A DNA stretch of 64,000 nt from Epiperipatus broadwayi (lineage: Eukaryota; Onychophora; Udeonychophora; Euonychophora; Peripatidae). Location of the stretch: assembly GCA_028023455.1 (NCBI GenBank), contig JAQFVV010006342.1, positions 2,193,001-2,257,000 on the forward strand, written 5' to 3'. Positions within the stretch are counted from its first letter, which is position 1. Every line of letters starts with the position of its first letter. Under the pieces are notes generated by a model. It was not told where the DNA came from, made no database searches, and worked only from the letters and a program-made list of their open reading frames with translations. Below are positions 1 through 12,868 of the stretch, one piece after another. A program made the translations under genes and the position numbers.

Positions 1-470
1 GTATTGTTAGCTGGTGAAGCCATTTTGTTGTAAATTGGTAGTAACTCATATTAAAATCACCAATTAATATAGTAGGATAGGAAGTTGATGTTAACATAGA
101 GTTTATTGTGAGAATGATATATGATATTACTGTAGTCGTAGACAAAGATGATGTTAATGGGTGTGATACGGTTATGAAACGTAATTAATAAGTGAGAATC
201 TATGTATAATATTTTAAAATTATCAAATATGATTGTAGGAGTTACAATTATTCCAGTACCTGCTGACGGTGTTGAAGCATCATGTGAATAAGCGCAAAAA
301 CCATGCTTGTTTAAGTAGTTGGATGGATCTATATGTGAACCACTATATATTTTGGTTTCTAGTAGACCAAGTATATGTGGTTTTACAATACTTATCCATT
401 TACTAAGATGTTGTAGTTTTGATATTGAATTTATTCCTCTAATGTTGAAAGCTGATATTTTAATTTTCAT
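1..470 (-). pseudogene. LINE endonuclease domain, N-terminal part, frameshifted and cut by window edge
   Basis: The minus strand reads a 137-residue open frame from 470 to 57. It looks like the start of the endonuclease/exonuclease/phosphatase domain that opens ORF2 of many non-LTR retrotransposons. After the first Met it has SAFNIRGIN (catalytic Asn region), then about residue 30 KPHILGLLETKI, matching the family's 'xDILGLxETK' block with the metal-binding Glu. The frame stops at 57-59. A frame shifted by one base carries PTILIGDFNM (about 75-47), the conserved GDFN block, and stays open to the window edge. One small indel therefore separates two halves of the same domain, somewhere around 80-160. 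The reverse transcriptase would lie beyond position 1. In living elements this domain nicks target DNA to prime reverse transcription. The LINE clade is not assigned. Confidence 0.85.
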
Positions 471-681
471 AAAGTAGTTTTATTGTATATTGGATGATTG
501 TAATTTTCCTTGGTTATATGTAAATTATGATTATTTTTTTTTTAATTTTCTTATGTTATAGTTCTTGTGGCATGGTTTGTGTAGTTGATGATCTTGTTTC
601 ATATGATGTTGTATTTTTAAATTGATGTTTTTTCTGCTTGATATTTTGTTGAAAGTTATTAAATTCTATTTGTATGTTTAA
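471..681. other. AT-rich spacer, possible LINE 5' flank
   Basis: T-rich sequence immediately upstream of the LINE start codon at 470. It could be the 5' untranslated region of that element, but no promoter motif is recognisable. Confidence 0.3.
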
Positions 682-3057
<2,376 letters not shown>

Positions 3058-4790
3058 ATAAAAGTTAAAACAGGCTTTTAGACAAATACCATTCCAAGAG
3101 ACTACTATAGAGAGACAGTGAAATGAAAATCATTACTTATTACAGTTGTTAATTTCTAGGAGGTAAAAGTTTGACTGCTTTTTCATCATTATTTTACTTT
3201 CAGCTTAGGGCAAATAGCTGGCCATTGTGGATCAGTATTGGATAGCTATCTGGTCTGATATAAGCGAGCTGCCTAAAAAAATCTTAAGCTTAATTGGAAC
3301 TTGAAAAAAATCTTACTCAATCTGGATTCAAGTGTTATGTTATAGTCATGAGATGTATGAAAAACATATTGTTTTTAAAAAAATTTATTGTATTCAGCAT
3401 AAATAATATTATTTTCTTCTATGTAATCTAAGTAAATAATGTATCTAATATCAGTTCATGATGTATTAATAGAAAAAGCTTATTAACAATTATAATAACC
3501 TTTAATATTGAGATGCATTAAGAATTTCAGATAATGACAAATTATCATTGATAATAATCAAATGCTATCATTTCATCCCCCACTTCAGAAAAACAATTTA
3601 ATAATACATACATATGAGCAGTTCTCTAAAGTGTACAAAATTATTTTTTAAAAAAAGATTTTTGCATGTATTACCTCCTTTCAGGAAAATTCATAATGTT
3701 ACCTTTCATTAATTTTTTTCATTTTTAGCATAATCTTCATATTTTAAATCTATTTATTTTTAATATTTTGAATTGTACAATTCTTGTCTGCTTCCACTTT
3801 TCCTAACCATTAAAAAAAATTCCCACTGTAGTTTTAGCAATCCTTAGAATTTTTAGTCCCTCCTTTATATCCATATTTCTAATGTCTATACTTTGTTTTA
3901 ATTTCTCTTTGAAATAGACAGAACTAATTTCTGAAAATAAATGCATCAGTTCTATAAAGTGTTGGTATAATTGATATAATGTTTATCTAAGCAATATTAA
4001 ATATGTGTTTCTTTATCTCATACAAAGTCCAAATGACATTTCCATCTCTTAGAAGCTTTTGTTTAGTTAAGATGAATGTTAGTGTAAAGAATAATTCTCC
4101 ATTGATTGTTTTAATAGTCATGATCATTTTATATTAATTATCAGTTTTGTTTTTAGTTGATCTTTTCTTTATTCTAAATATGTAAACTTTGTTTCGTACA
4201 TTAAATTCTATTTACTTGAATTGTGACTGTATATATAATTTCAACATATCTCTCTGAGTAATTAAATATTGCATCACTTCTTGGACCAGGATTATTGAAT
4301 AGCCTATTGTTTTTATTTATGTTATAAATCTTAGTGTTGAAAATACATCAGTTTTACAAATTCATTAAGCTAATAAATTTATTTTTATTATAAATAAATA
4401 TGTTGTAATAATATGCTTAGAAAAATTATAATATTATAGGATATATTGTATGATCAGTTTTTTAGGTGATCATATGATTCAAGCACTGGAATACAACTAA
4501 TCAGTCAACAAGTTGATTTGGAATTGATTTGAAAATGTCTAGCTTTTGAATTGAGCAAAATTGCAGCAAGAAATGTTGTTAATGTATGTTATTATCTTAA
4601 GATATGCTATCAAAAATTAAAAATTAAAATCAGTCTTAATTTTCATCAAGCATGAGCAATTTCTAAAATTCTACAAAATGAAAATTTTAATAAAATTTTG
4701 ATTTGCATTTAATTTCTATATAAAAATAAATATTTTGAATAATATTTTGACATAAGTACCTTGCTTGGTATATATATATATATATATTAA
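3058..4790. other. AT-rich DNA without recognised features
   Basis: No reading frame of note, no recognisable repeat family and no RNA gene seen. Short poly-A/T runs and a (TA)n stretch near 4770 only. Confidence 0.6.
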
Positions 4791-4794
4791 AAAT

Positions 4795-5090
4795 CAGTCA
4801 TATATCACATGACCTATATAGCTTGCATTACCAATATGTAATATCTAAAGAGCCTGCTACTAGCTCTAAACAAGCTTAATTTTTTTTTTATGATAAATGC
4901 TACAAGAGAAAATACATTAAGCTTTTATCTATGATGGTCCCCATCCTCAGACCGGTTTTGAGCTACGGCTCTCATCAGTGAGGAGCTAGGACATAAGATT
5001 CAAAATATTAACTCAAGCCAAGCATTTATCTAATTCTTAAATATTAAGAAAAAGATCCAAATTTTCAGACACCTTGCAAATTGTAACTTC
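4795..5090 (-). repeat. Family A hammerhead-bearing repeat (subfamily shared with 29.8 and 60.2 kb)
   Basis: Read on the minus strand this segment contains TCTGAAAATTTGGATC, then ATAAATGCTTGGCTTGAGTT, then a hammerhead-like core, then a tail with AAGCTTAATG. The same order appears on the plus strand at about 60500-60700 and on the minus strand near 29.8 kb. There is no open frame. Boundaries are approximate and I see no clear target-site duplication. Confidence 0.65.
4944..4984 (-). ncRNA. Hammerhead-like ribozyme motif (G12 to A)
   Basis: On the minus strand: helix I strand TCCTCA, core CTGATGA, helix II GAGC-CGTA-GCTC (four perfect pairs), then AAAAC where the family has GAAAC, helix III AC-CG-GT, cleavage triplet GTC, and helix I partner TGAGGA, which is fully complementary to TCCTCA. 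All three helices are well formed, the best in the window. One catalytic base (G12) is changed to A, so this copy is probably inactive. Confidence 0.7.
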
Positions 5091-5403
5091 ATAAACTGTT
5101 TTTATTTAAAATGTAAACTTTCTGAATTGAAATTCACAGTGAATAGTTATCATGACAATGTGATAACTTTTACCATAGTCAGAACATTTTCAAAATGTCA
5201 GAATATTTACAAATGAGCTCACAGTTTTTCCATATATCTAATTCATGACAAGCTACCTAATGTTGGTCAGTAAATAGGTCTCTAGTTAATATTTGGGTGA
5301 TAAGCTTATCTAAAGGAGAAAATACAAGTATAGCAAACAGTTGCTATTTCATTACCTAGTTAAATAGAATGTGATATCATGTGTTCATCTATTCTTAAAA
5401 CAA

Positions 5404-5456
5404 TAAACATCACGTGATCACCGTTGCTTATGCTTTACTCTTAACTGTTCTTAAAA
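5404..5456 (+). repeat. Family A outer-end fragment
   Basis: The string AACATCACGTGATCACC followed by TTGCTTATGC and CTTAACTGTT matches the outer 50 bases of the family A elements at 11.98, 28.78 and 50.21 kb. The rest of the element is absent. Confidence 0.65.
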
Positions 5457-8240
5457 CCATATGTAAAAATGTTAAAGATGATATAACTTTTTGTATCAAA
5501 TTTAATTTTAAAAAATGATGTACAATGAATGAAAAATGAAAAGTACAATAACAACACACATACACACAAACATATAAAAAAGTTATCTATAAAATTGGAG
5601 GTAAAAACATGTAAAAAAGTATAGAAAATCATTTATATCATTACTACTATAACTAATCAAACAGAATGTCTTTTTGATTACAAATGATGACAAAAATGTG
5701 ACTTGTAATGAACAAGATTTGTTTCCAATAAAAATCAAAACTTTTGCTTTGGGGCAATTCATTTAATCTCACATCATTTTAAATTACAAATTTTATTTCC
5801 AGCTCATTTTGATGATATCTATCTTATGTAATATTAAATTGGCCTTAAAATAATTTTTTGGTAATGAAAATGACCTCAAAGAGCTTTCAATGTGTGGATT
5901 TGATGTTCTGGTCAAGAAAAAATTTGAAGTTTCCAACCCTTCTCCTAAAAAAATTGTTGAAAAAAATAAACAAAATATCTGTGATTACAAATTAGGTATT
6001 GTGAATGGATTAAGACTTTACCAAGAATAGAGTGATTTTCCAAATCTCGTTAATATAAACTTAGTAATACATGGAATAGTCAATAAGGATTTTTGGAGAA
6101 ATATTGAGGTCAAACCATAACATATAAAGATTGTTTTGCAACAAATTTGTTAGAATTGAGTGAGATTATATATTTCTAAAATATATCAATATTCTCTCTA
6201 CTTGAATCTAAATTCAGAACCATCTATTGTAAGATTGAGTAATCAATAAACACTAGGTGGTAATTTCATAAATGATTACCCAGAACTTTCAGATTAGTGG
6301 CCTTTATTAATGAAGAGTATTGGATTTGGGTCTGGGCATTCAACTTACATTCTCTCTATTTCACATCTATGTGTTCTTCATCAATGAATATCATTGAATA
6401 AGCATTTGAACATTTAACTGCCATTTCTATTTTTATATTGTTCAAACTAATAAGTTGAGATTCTAACCCCCAAGACTTTAAGGTAAGTCATCAACTTAAT
6501 CTTCAACTTAAATCTTGGTAGACATTTATTCACTTTTATAACCTTAATTTTACAATGACTTTAGGCACCTTCAACCTTGAAAAAGATATTATGCATAAAA
6601 CAAAATGTCAGATTACTATGCTTGCTTATTTGCAATATGTGTATTAGAAGCAGTAGTTTCTTATCTTTAAGTCATTGGTTCAATTTCTAGTTTAATTGGT
6701 TAAAGCATCACTTTAAATTCAATATTTATGAAATCTAAAAATACCTGCTTCAAATCTCATATTAGTACTGTCATTGGTTAGGCCACAAAATCCTGATGAA
6801 AAGAAGAGAATAATATCTCTCAAAATATGTTACATACAACAGTTGAATGTATTTGAAAATTTGAAATAAAATTTGAATTTTTCTAAAAGCATTATTTAAC
6901 ACTTAATATTAGATTATGGAAATAGCCTAACCATAATTACAATTGTAACACATAGATTTACATTTTTTATTCAAAAATGAATGCAGCAATTTAATTAGAT
7001 TAAAAAAACATACATTAAAATATATATTTTAAAGCAAAAAAAATAAAGCAATGTAGTTATTCTCAAAACTATTTGATTTATGAAATTTAAAGAAAAAAAG
7101 TTATAAAAAATTGATAAAAGTAACTATTTTTTTATTGTCTAAATAAAAAGAAATATTAATAAGCCAATAAAAATATAGAGTTTAAAGCTAAATGTCTCAG
7201 TTTGTTCTTAAATTGCTACTTTAATAAAATTTATGATTTTTTATTTTTCATTTGATTATATGTATTCGCTAAAATTTTATTTGCATTTACATGTCTATTT
7301 TACTAAAATTTGCCTTTTTTATTTTACTTGAAATATATTTTTAAAATATACTTAAGTAATTTTAAAGAATTTGTTTAATGAAGCCAATTTTTCTTTTATT
7401 TAAAAAAGAGAGAGAAATTTTTTTTAAAAAATCTGATAAATTTGTGTTGTCATAGTAACTTGTAGTCACGTGAACAGTTTGCCTTTTTTCTATCTTTTAG
7501 TTAAAATATTTTGAAGTGATTTTATATATTTTGATTTTTTTTTCCTCATGTGACATATACTTTGATATTTGAATTATTTTTCTGTGCATCATAGATATAA
7601 TGTTAAGATTGAATATTCATGATTTTTTTAAAAAAAAAAAAAGATTATAATTTAGTTCCCTATAAAATAAAAAATTAAATTACTTCAACATTTTTTTTAA
7701 AATTACGGTTTTAAATTTCTCTTTGAAGCAAATGTTAATCATAAGCTTTTTTAAAAAAAAAAAAAAAAAGAAAAAATTAAATTTTACAAAAATATTAAAA
7801 TTATGAAAAATTTGTAGATTTTTTAAGAAGTAAAAGTTATTCATGATTTCGTAGAAATCAACTCTAATTAGTTTCAATTATGTTTTTTTTGTTGTTAATA
7901 TTGATAACTAATTCTATTAATAATTTATTTTTATCATGAATTTTTATTTCAAATATTCATATATTCAATTTGTACATTTTTTATAAAAATATTTTCAATA
8001 GTGTTTTTACATACAATATATACAGAGATATGAAAGTTGATAAAATAATGGGAAAACTATCACATTAGCCTATATTTTCGATATCATGGAACATAAAAAT
8101 AGAATTAACATAGAGGGATTTGAACTTAGAATTTTTCAGTCCATATTCAAATAATTAATACATAGGTAGAATACCTCTACTATTCAAGCAAAATTTCAGA
8201 ATGTACTTCGTTCAGTTACGTATTGCTATCAGTAATATCA
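5457..8240. other. AT-rich DNA with one degenerate family A trace
   Basis: No credible gene. Around 6236-6330 a worn family A sequence is visible (AATCAATAAACACTAGGTGG, then TTTATTAATGAAGAG). The rest is poly-A/T rich. The stretch 6960-8040 is especially low in complexity. Confidence 0.5.
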
Positions 8241-8244
8241 CTAA

Positions 8245-8440
8245 ATTAACAGTTTCAAGCTTAAGGCTTTTATCAGTGAGTTACTTTGCATCTTTGAACA
8301 GTATAACCTCACTGTTAAAAGCCATAAGCTAGAAACTAGTCTGAGAATATTTGGATAGGAAAGCATTGGATAGATTTTATTAAGCACTCCCATTTGATAT
8401 CTATTGATTAGTAAAGCTTACACTAGGTGGCATAAATGTG
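8245..8440 (+). repeat. Family A repeat with hammerhead-like remnants in both orientations
   Basis: The right end AAGCTTACACTAGGTGGCAT matches the ends of the copies at 31.6, 41.7 and 54.2 kb. A minus-strand remnant (GTTTC..TTATCAG, about 8249-8278) faces a plus-strand remnant (8306-8347). This is the inverted two-ribozyme layout of the longer copies, compressed here to under 200 bases. Confidence 0.65.
8306..8347 (+). ncRNA. Degenerate hammerhead motif
   Basis: CCTCA, CTGTTAA (family CTGATGA), an AGC/GCT helix II, an intact GAAAC-TAGTC and TGAGAA. The 5' core is broken, so activity is unlikely. Confidence 0.5.
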
Positions 8441-9604
8441 TTGAGAATAAAATTAGGTTAAACAGTATTGCATAAGCATTATGGGAGTTAGATCATGTAA
8501 AGTCTTATTGGTTAAAAAAAATGTTGGGAAAGAATTATAAAGTGAATGGATCAATGTAGAGGTAGTTTAAGTATTCTTATTAAATTAATATTTTGTTTCT
8601 TTTTTTAAAAAAATAACAATGCATATCTTTTACTTTAAATAAATATCTATACTATTTTACAAAATAAGATACTTTTTTCTAAATTAAAGAACATATCCCT
8701 ATTTTTGCTATTCCTCCTTTTTTCCCTCCAAAAGCAAGAAGTAAAATTATTATTTACATATCTGTTTTGCTAAAAGACATTTGCCCTTTGTTGTATAATA
8801 TTGTACAGCTTTAATACCCCAAACATTAGCATTTGCTTAATGAAGAAGAAATTTGGATATGGATTTTTTTAAAGACTGTTTTGAAAGATTGTAGAAATGG
8901 GTGATCATGCATTATATATTTCTGGATTTGAAATTTGCCATGGAGAAAAGTAACAACAAGAACATGTCTTCATGAGGTATTTTTCTTTTGCAAGACATCA
9001 CCGCTGCTTACTGATAAAACACAAGGATGTTATAAGTGGGTCATTATATGTTACTGCCTCCTATCTCAAATTGTAAATAAAGATAAAACAGCCTTAAAAG
9101 TCTACTGAAGAGCAAAAATATTTCCAGAGAAGGGAATTCCACAATGTCTTATTGCAAATAATCTCAAAGCAAATATTAAATCATTTATAGAAAGATGAGA
9201 GGAGGGTAATGAGGTTAGCATTCTAAGAAGAGACTGGCGTTTTATTTGCTAATAGGATATATCTCTATATATCACCAATTTAAAGAGGAGCATGTTTAGT
9301 GTAGTGTAGTAACTGTTAATAACTAAGACTACGTCAGAGGTATTTGGCACTTTATAGTATGTGAGTATGTAAAACTTTTGTCCATCAGTTTTTTATATCT
9401 TTAATAATAAGTTATAATGTTATCTGAAAATATTTTAAGTAATAGTACATATTAAATCCACTCAGTATTTATTAGAAATTGTGTTAAAACATTTTCAAAT
9501 GAAATTTTGTTGCTAGGCAACATAAACACATCAGGAATGTTTTATTTTAAAGGTGCTCCATAAAATGTTCAAAATGTAATAGGAAGATCATAAAATCAGT
9601 CAAT
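8441..9604. other. AT-rich DNA, nothing recognised
   Basis: It lies directly upstream of a LINE C-terminal fragment, yet I could not follow reverse transcriptase motifs into it. No other gene or repeat is seen. Confidence 0.5.
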
Positions 9605-10120
9605 ATGTTTTTAAACTTGCTGGATATGATCCACTATTGTAAAATCACACCATTGGATTGGACACATAAAATGAATGAAGAAGGCAAGTATTCTAAAAGC
9701 GTGTTCTATGATGAACTTAAATATGGTTTCTATAGAAGAGATAGATCCTGTCAACATTATAAGGATTATCTCAAAGTCATTTTAAAGAAGTATGACATTG
9801 ATTGTTTTCATTGGGATGACCTGACAAAGATGAGAATACACTGCAAATCTATAATTACACATGACATTGAAATATTTTTCAGTAAAAGAAAAGTTTCTGC
9901 TGAAGAAAGTAAAAGACAGCATAACATAAGCAAACAGAAGAATAGATCAGCATATTCTATATCTGTTTTGCAGATTGGTTTGTATAGTTATTTCCAAATC
10001 CACTTCCAGGGTAATTTTGTTTCTTTTCTTTTCTTGGAGTTGAAATGGTTATACAGGTTTATAAGTGGCCGCTATATATATGTTAGCAGGAAAACTCATG
10101 AAATAGAAACAAATCTTTAA
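9605..10120 (+). pseudogene. LINE ORF2 C-terminal fragment
   Basis: The 171-residue open frame begins at an arbitrary internal Met. Residues about 18-105 read like the extreme C-terminus of a metazoan non-LTR reverse transcriptase: a 'RM..ER.PKRVFYGEL..G.R' block (here HKMNEEGKYSKSVFYDELKY), then 'RRDRSCQHYKDYLKVILKK' (usual pattern RYKDCLKRDLK), then a 'W..L..DR..WR..I..G...FE..R...AEEKR' block (here WDDLTKMRIHCKSIIT, then SAEESKRQHN). The last 65 residues diverge. No reverse transcriptase core lies upstream, so this is a 5'-truncated dead copy or an old fragment. It may belong to the same broad family as the reverse transcriptase remnant at 26 kb. Confidence 0.75.
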
Positions 10121-11518
10121 TTGGAGCAATTAAGACTAATATTAAAATTGGATGTGTGGTATCATAGGTTTTTAAGAAGAATAAAAGAAATGGAGATAAA
10201 ACTTGTATTTATAGATATCTTGAAATTTAAAAAAGTTTACTCTTTTATTTTTTCCCAGAATTGATTCTATTTTATCATTAAAGTAAATTAATGGTTTATT
10301 GCTCGGAGTTCGTAAAGTTGAACACTAGAAGTGACAAATCCTTCTGATCCAAAGTCTGTCATCCTATCAGGGCAATTTTGTCATTGTATTTTACATATTA
10401 TTTGCATATCTTCTTTAGGGGAAATAGTTATGTATAATGTTTAATTCTATGTAAATGGATTGGTATATGATCATTAATTGTAATTTGTTGTATTTCAGAT
10501 ATATAACTCATTACCATATCTAATTAATAATAGTTCTTTATATCTGTTGTATATATAGAGTGGATATGCATACTTGCTACAGTGCGATGCCTTTTATTAT
10601 TTTCCTTATCACAAAAAAGGTAATCTGATAACATCACAGGAGCATGTAATTGTAATGGGTGCTTGATTGACCTGTTTTCATATGTTTAACTACGAGTAAA
10701 GAGTGTTAGAAGATAAAACGGCCTTTTAATAGCCCATACTGTTTCATCAGCTTATGAAGGAGGATCAGCGAATGAGAAGGCATGACGCTTGCTAATTAGT
10801 TATGACGTATATATGTATTAAGGGATTTTGTCTGGATATTTTATCGTTCAAAAGTTATCTTAATCAGTTATAAACTTTACTAAAATATTTATTATTGTAA
10901 CTAATCTTATTTATTCATTAATGCCCCAGATAGCATGAACTGACATTAATTTTATCGAACTGTTCTACTTTAAAGACTTTTTGTGTTCCAAATTCTGATA
11001 GTTAATTGTTGCCATGGTGATTTAAACAAAGAAAATTTTTCTATTACCGTTCAATTATCCATAAACTGTTGTATTTATAGATCCCTAGTAGGAAAGACGT
11101 CGCGAGTTACTATTATTATAAAGTATCAGGAGATGGGGGGGGGGGGCGCTTAATTAAAAAATAAATGTAAATAGATAAAATAAAAATCCTTCGGACAATA
11201 AAAACAGTTTTACTGTCTTTTGAGTCCTGCTAAGAGGTTGAACCAAATTATGTACAAAACTATTGGTTGTGAAAAGTCAATGACAAATCTGGAATAACAG
11301 ATAAGCGGTAGAGTTTATTTATCGTAAGTCACGTGTTTGCGTAATTAAATGATCAGATTTCATTTAGTCGAAGAGGCAATTCTATTTTATTACTAAACTA
11401 TCTTAAACATCATCATCAGCGTCTCGTAAATGAGAATGGCCATAGGAAAAAAAAAGATACTAAAATGTGTTTTGCTCTAACTATACCAATCAATTCACAC
11501 AATATAAATACATCCAAG
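10121..11518. other. Non-coding AT-rich DNA with a 12-G run
   Basis: No gene seen. Near 10280-10310 the phrase TTTATTGCTCGGAGTTC resembles TTTATTGCTTGGAGTTC at about 16290, suggesting a shared old repeat. A run of twelve G lies near 11135. Confidence 0.5.
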
Positions 11519-11529
11519 TATATCGCACT

Positions 11530-11623
11530 ATTAAAACAGGCAAAACTCTCTATACGTATTGCCACTCAGTGCAAGCCAGAGTAATCAATGGAGCAAGCAT
11601 AAGAAATGGTGATCATGTGATGT
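11530..11623 (-). mobile_element. Short family A insertion with 11-bp target-site duplication
   Basis: Direct repeats TATATCGCACT at 11519-11529 and 11624-11634 frame a 94-bp insertion. It starts with the family A inner end (CAGGCAAAACTCTCTATAC) and ends with the reverse complement of the outer end (GGTGATCATGTGATG). The hammerhead region is absent, so this is an internally deleted copy. The duplication shows that it moved as a unit. Confidence 0.8.
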
Positions 11624-11980
11624 TATATCGCACTGCTTCTTTACTCCACTTGTGTGACATTTTGTGACGCTGTCTTAATATCTTTACTTTCTAAAAGAAT
11701 TTATTATTGCATTAGGTAATTTTTATATCAGAATATGCCTTTCCCACAAAGAAAGTTGGTGCTCCAGTGAATATTCACTTCAAGTGACCAATTCAATCAA
11801 GACACATTCTTATAACAGTACGTTTACTCCAATTCAGCTAATTAAAGGTATGTGCGTTTATATCAATAGAAGTGGTACTACTCAAAATAAATCATGATTT
11901 TTCCATAAATAATATACCCCCAATTCTACAATCAAGTAGGTCTTGGCAAGAAGTGCAGAAGAACCATGTAAATTTTTTTA
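11624..11980. other. Spacer between two family A insertions
   Basis: No gene or additional repeat recognised. Confidence 0.5.
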
Positions 11981-12452
11981 TGTCACATGATCACCATCTC
12001 ATGCTAGCACATAACTGTTAGTAAACAGGCAAAAAACTCTCCATATAGTAGTGCCACCTTGTGCTAATCAGAGTAATCAATGGATGTCAGAAGGCTTGTG
12101 CATAAAATCCCTATCTAGTACCTACTCATCCAATATCCCCATATAACTATATAAGTTCAGATCCATATGACTATATAAGCTATTGAGCTTAGATTGAAAA
12201 TATTGTGTTTTCAGTTTCATTCTTATAGTTTTGTAGTGAAGTAGAGATAAAAGGTGGCTGCTGGAGCGGTTGCATTAGATCCTAAGTTCTACGAGCAGTG
12301 CTCTCAGATCCAAGGCTCCTCACCGATGAAGGCCACAAGCCAGAAACTAGTCTGGGGATATGGATGAGTAGGCACTAGATAGGGATTTTATGCATAAGCC
12401 TTCTGGCATCCATTGATTACTCTGGTTAGCACAAGGTGGCACTACTATATGG
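11981..12452 (+). mobile_element. Family A element, near full-length, with hammerhead motif and direct-repeat flanks
   Basis: The flanks AAATTTTTTTA (11970-11980) and AAATTTTTTTTA (12453-12464) look like a target-site duplication. Left arm: outer end CACATGATCACC, then CAGGCAAAAAACTCTCCATA, AGTGCCACCTTGTGC, and ATCCAATATCCCC. A ~130-bp middle follows (including GGTGGCTGCTGGAGC, also seen at 41.57 kb), then a plus-strand hammerhead and a right arm complementary to the left. There is no ORF, so mobility would depend on proteins supplied in trans. The arms make the transcript a long imperfect hairpin. The left arm stops exactly at the base complementary to the predicted ribozyme cleavage site. 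Confidence 0.75.
12317..12358 (+). ncRNA. Hammerhead-like ribozyme motif (U4 to C)
   Basis: TCCTCA, CCGATGA (family CTGATGA), helix II GGC-CACAA-GCC with an A-A mismatch at its base, GAAAC, helix III AC-TA-GT, triplet GTC, then TGGGGA. Helix I has six pairs including one G-U. Predicted scissile point is after 12352. One core base is substituted. Confidence 0.65.
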
Positions 12453-12643
12453 AAATTTTTTTTACGCAGATCTAGAATGTTAATTATTTCATTAGGAGTT
12501 ATAATGTCTCATTTGTTCAATCTGATATAACATCTTGACGTAAAAACTGCCATGCATATTCTAAAATATTATTGACAGATTTTTACACCAGGTTATTTTC
12601 ACCCAATTCTTTCAAAACACAGACTTATTAAGAAACCCTCTCC

Positions 12644-12868
12644 TTATTGTAACTTAAAGTCATTAAGAACATAAGATTCTAAAAATATAATGGCAAGCTT
12701 ACAAAAATAATCAAACTGGTTGGATATAAGCTTACTGTTATAAGGATGCATTGGTGATGTGAAGTGAATAAGATAACATTCACTGGAGCTGTCATAAAGA
12801 TGACCTTCAATGCAATAAGACTCAGGTCTCGTTTCCATACAATAAATCAAATAAAATAACAGCTCCAC
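12644..12868 (-). other. Unrecognised 74-codon open frame, possible exon or chance ORF
   Basis: The minus strand is open for 74 codons in DNA slightly richer in G+C than its surroundings, with a mixed and Cys-containing composition (segment ETRPESYCIEGHLYDSSSEC). It is not a homopolymer artefact and does not match a LINE block that I know. No convincing splice sites or conserved domain are visible. It could be an exon, a decayed element or chance. Confidence 0.15.
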
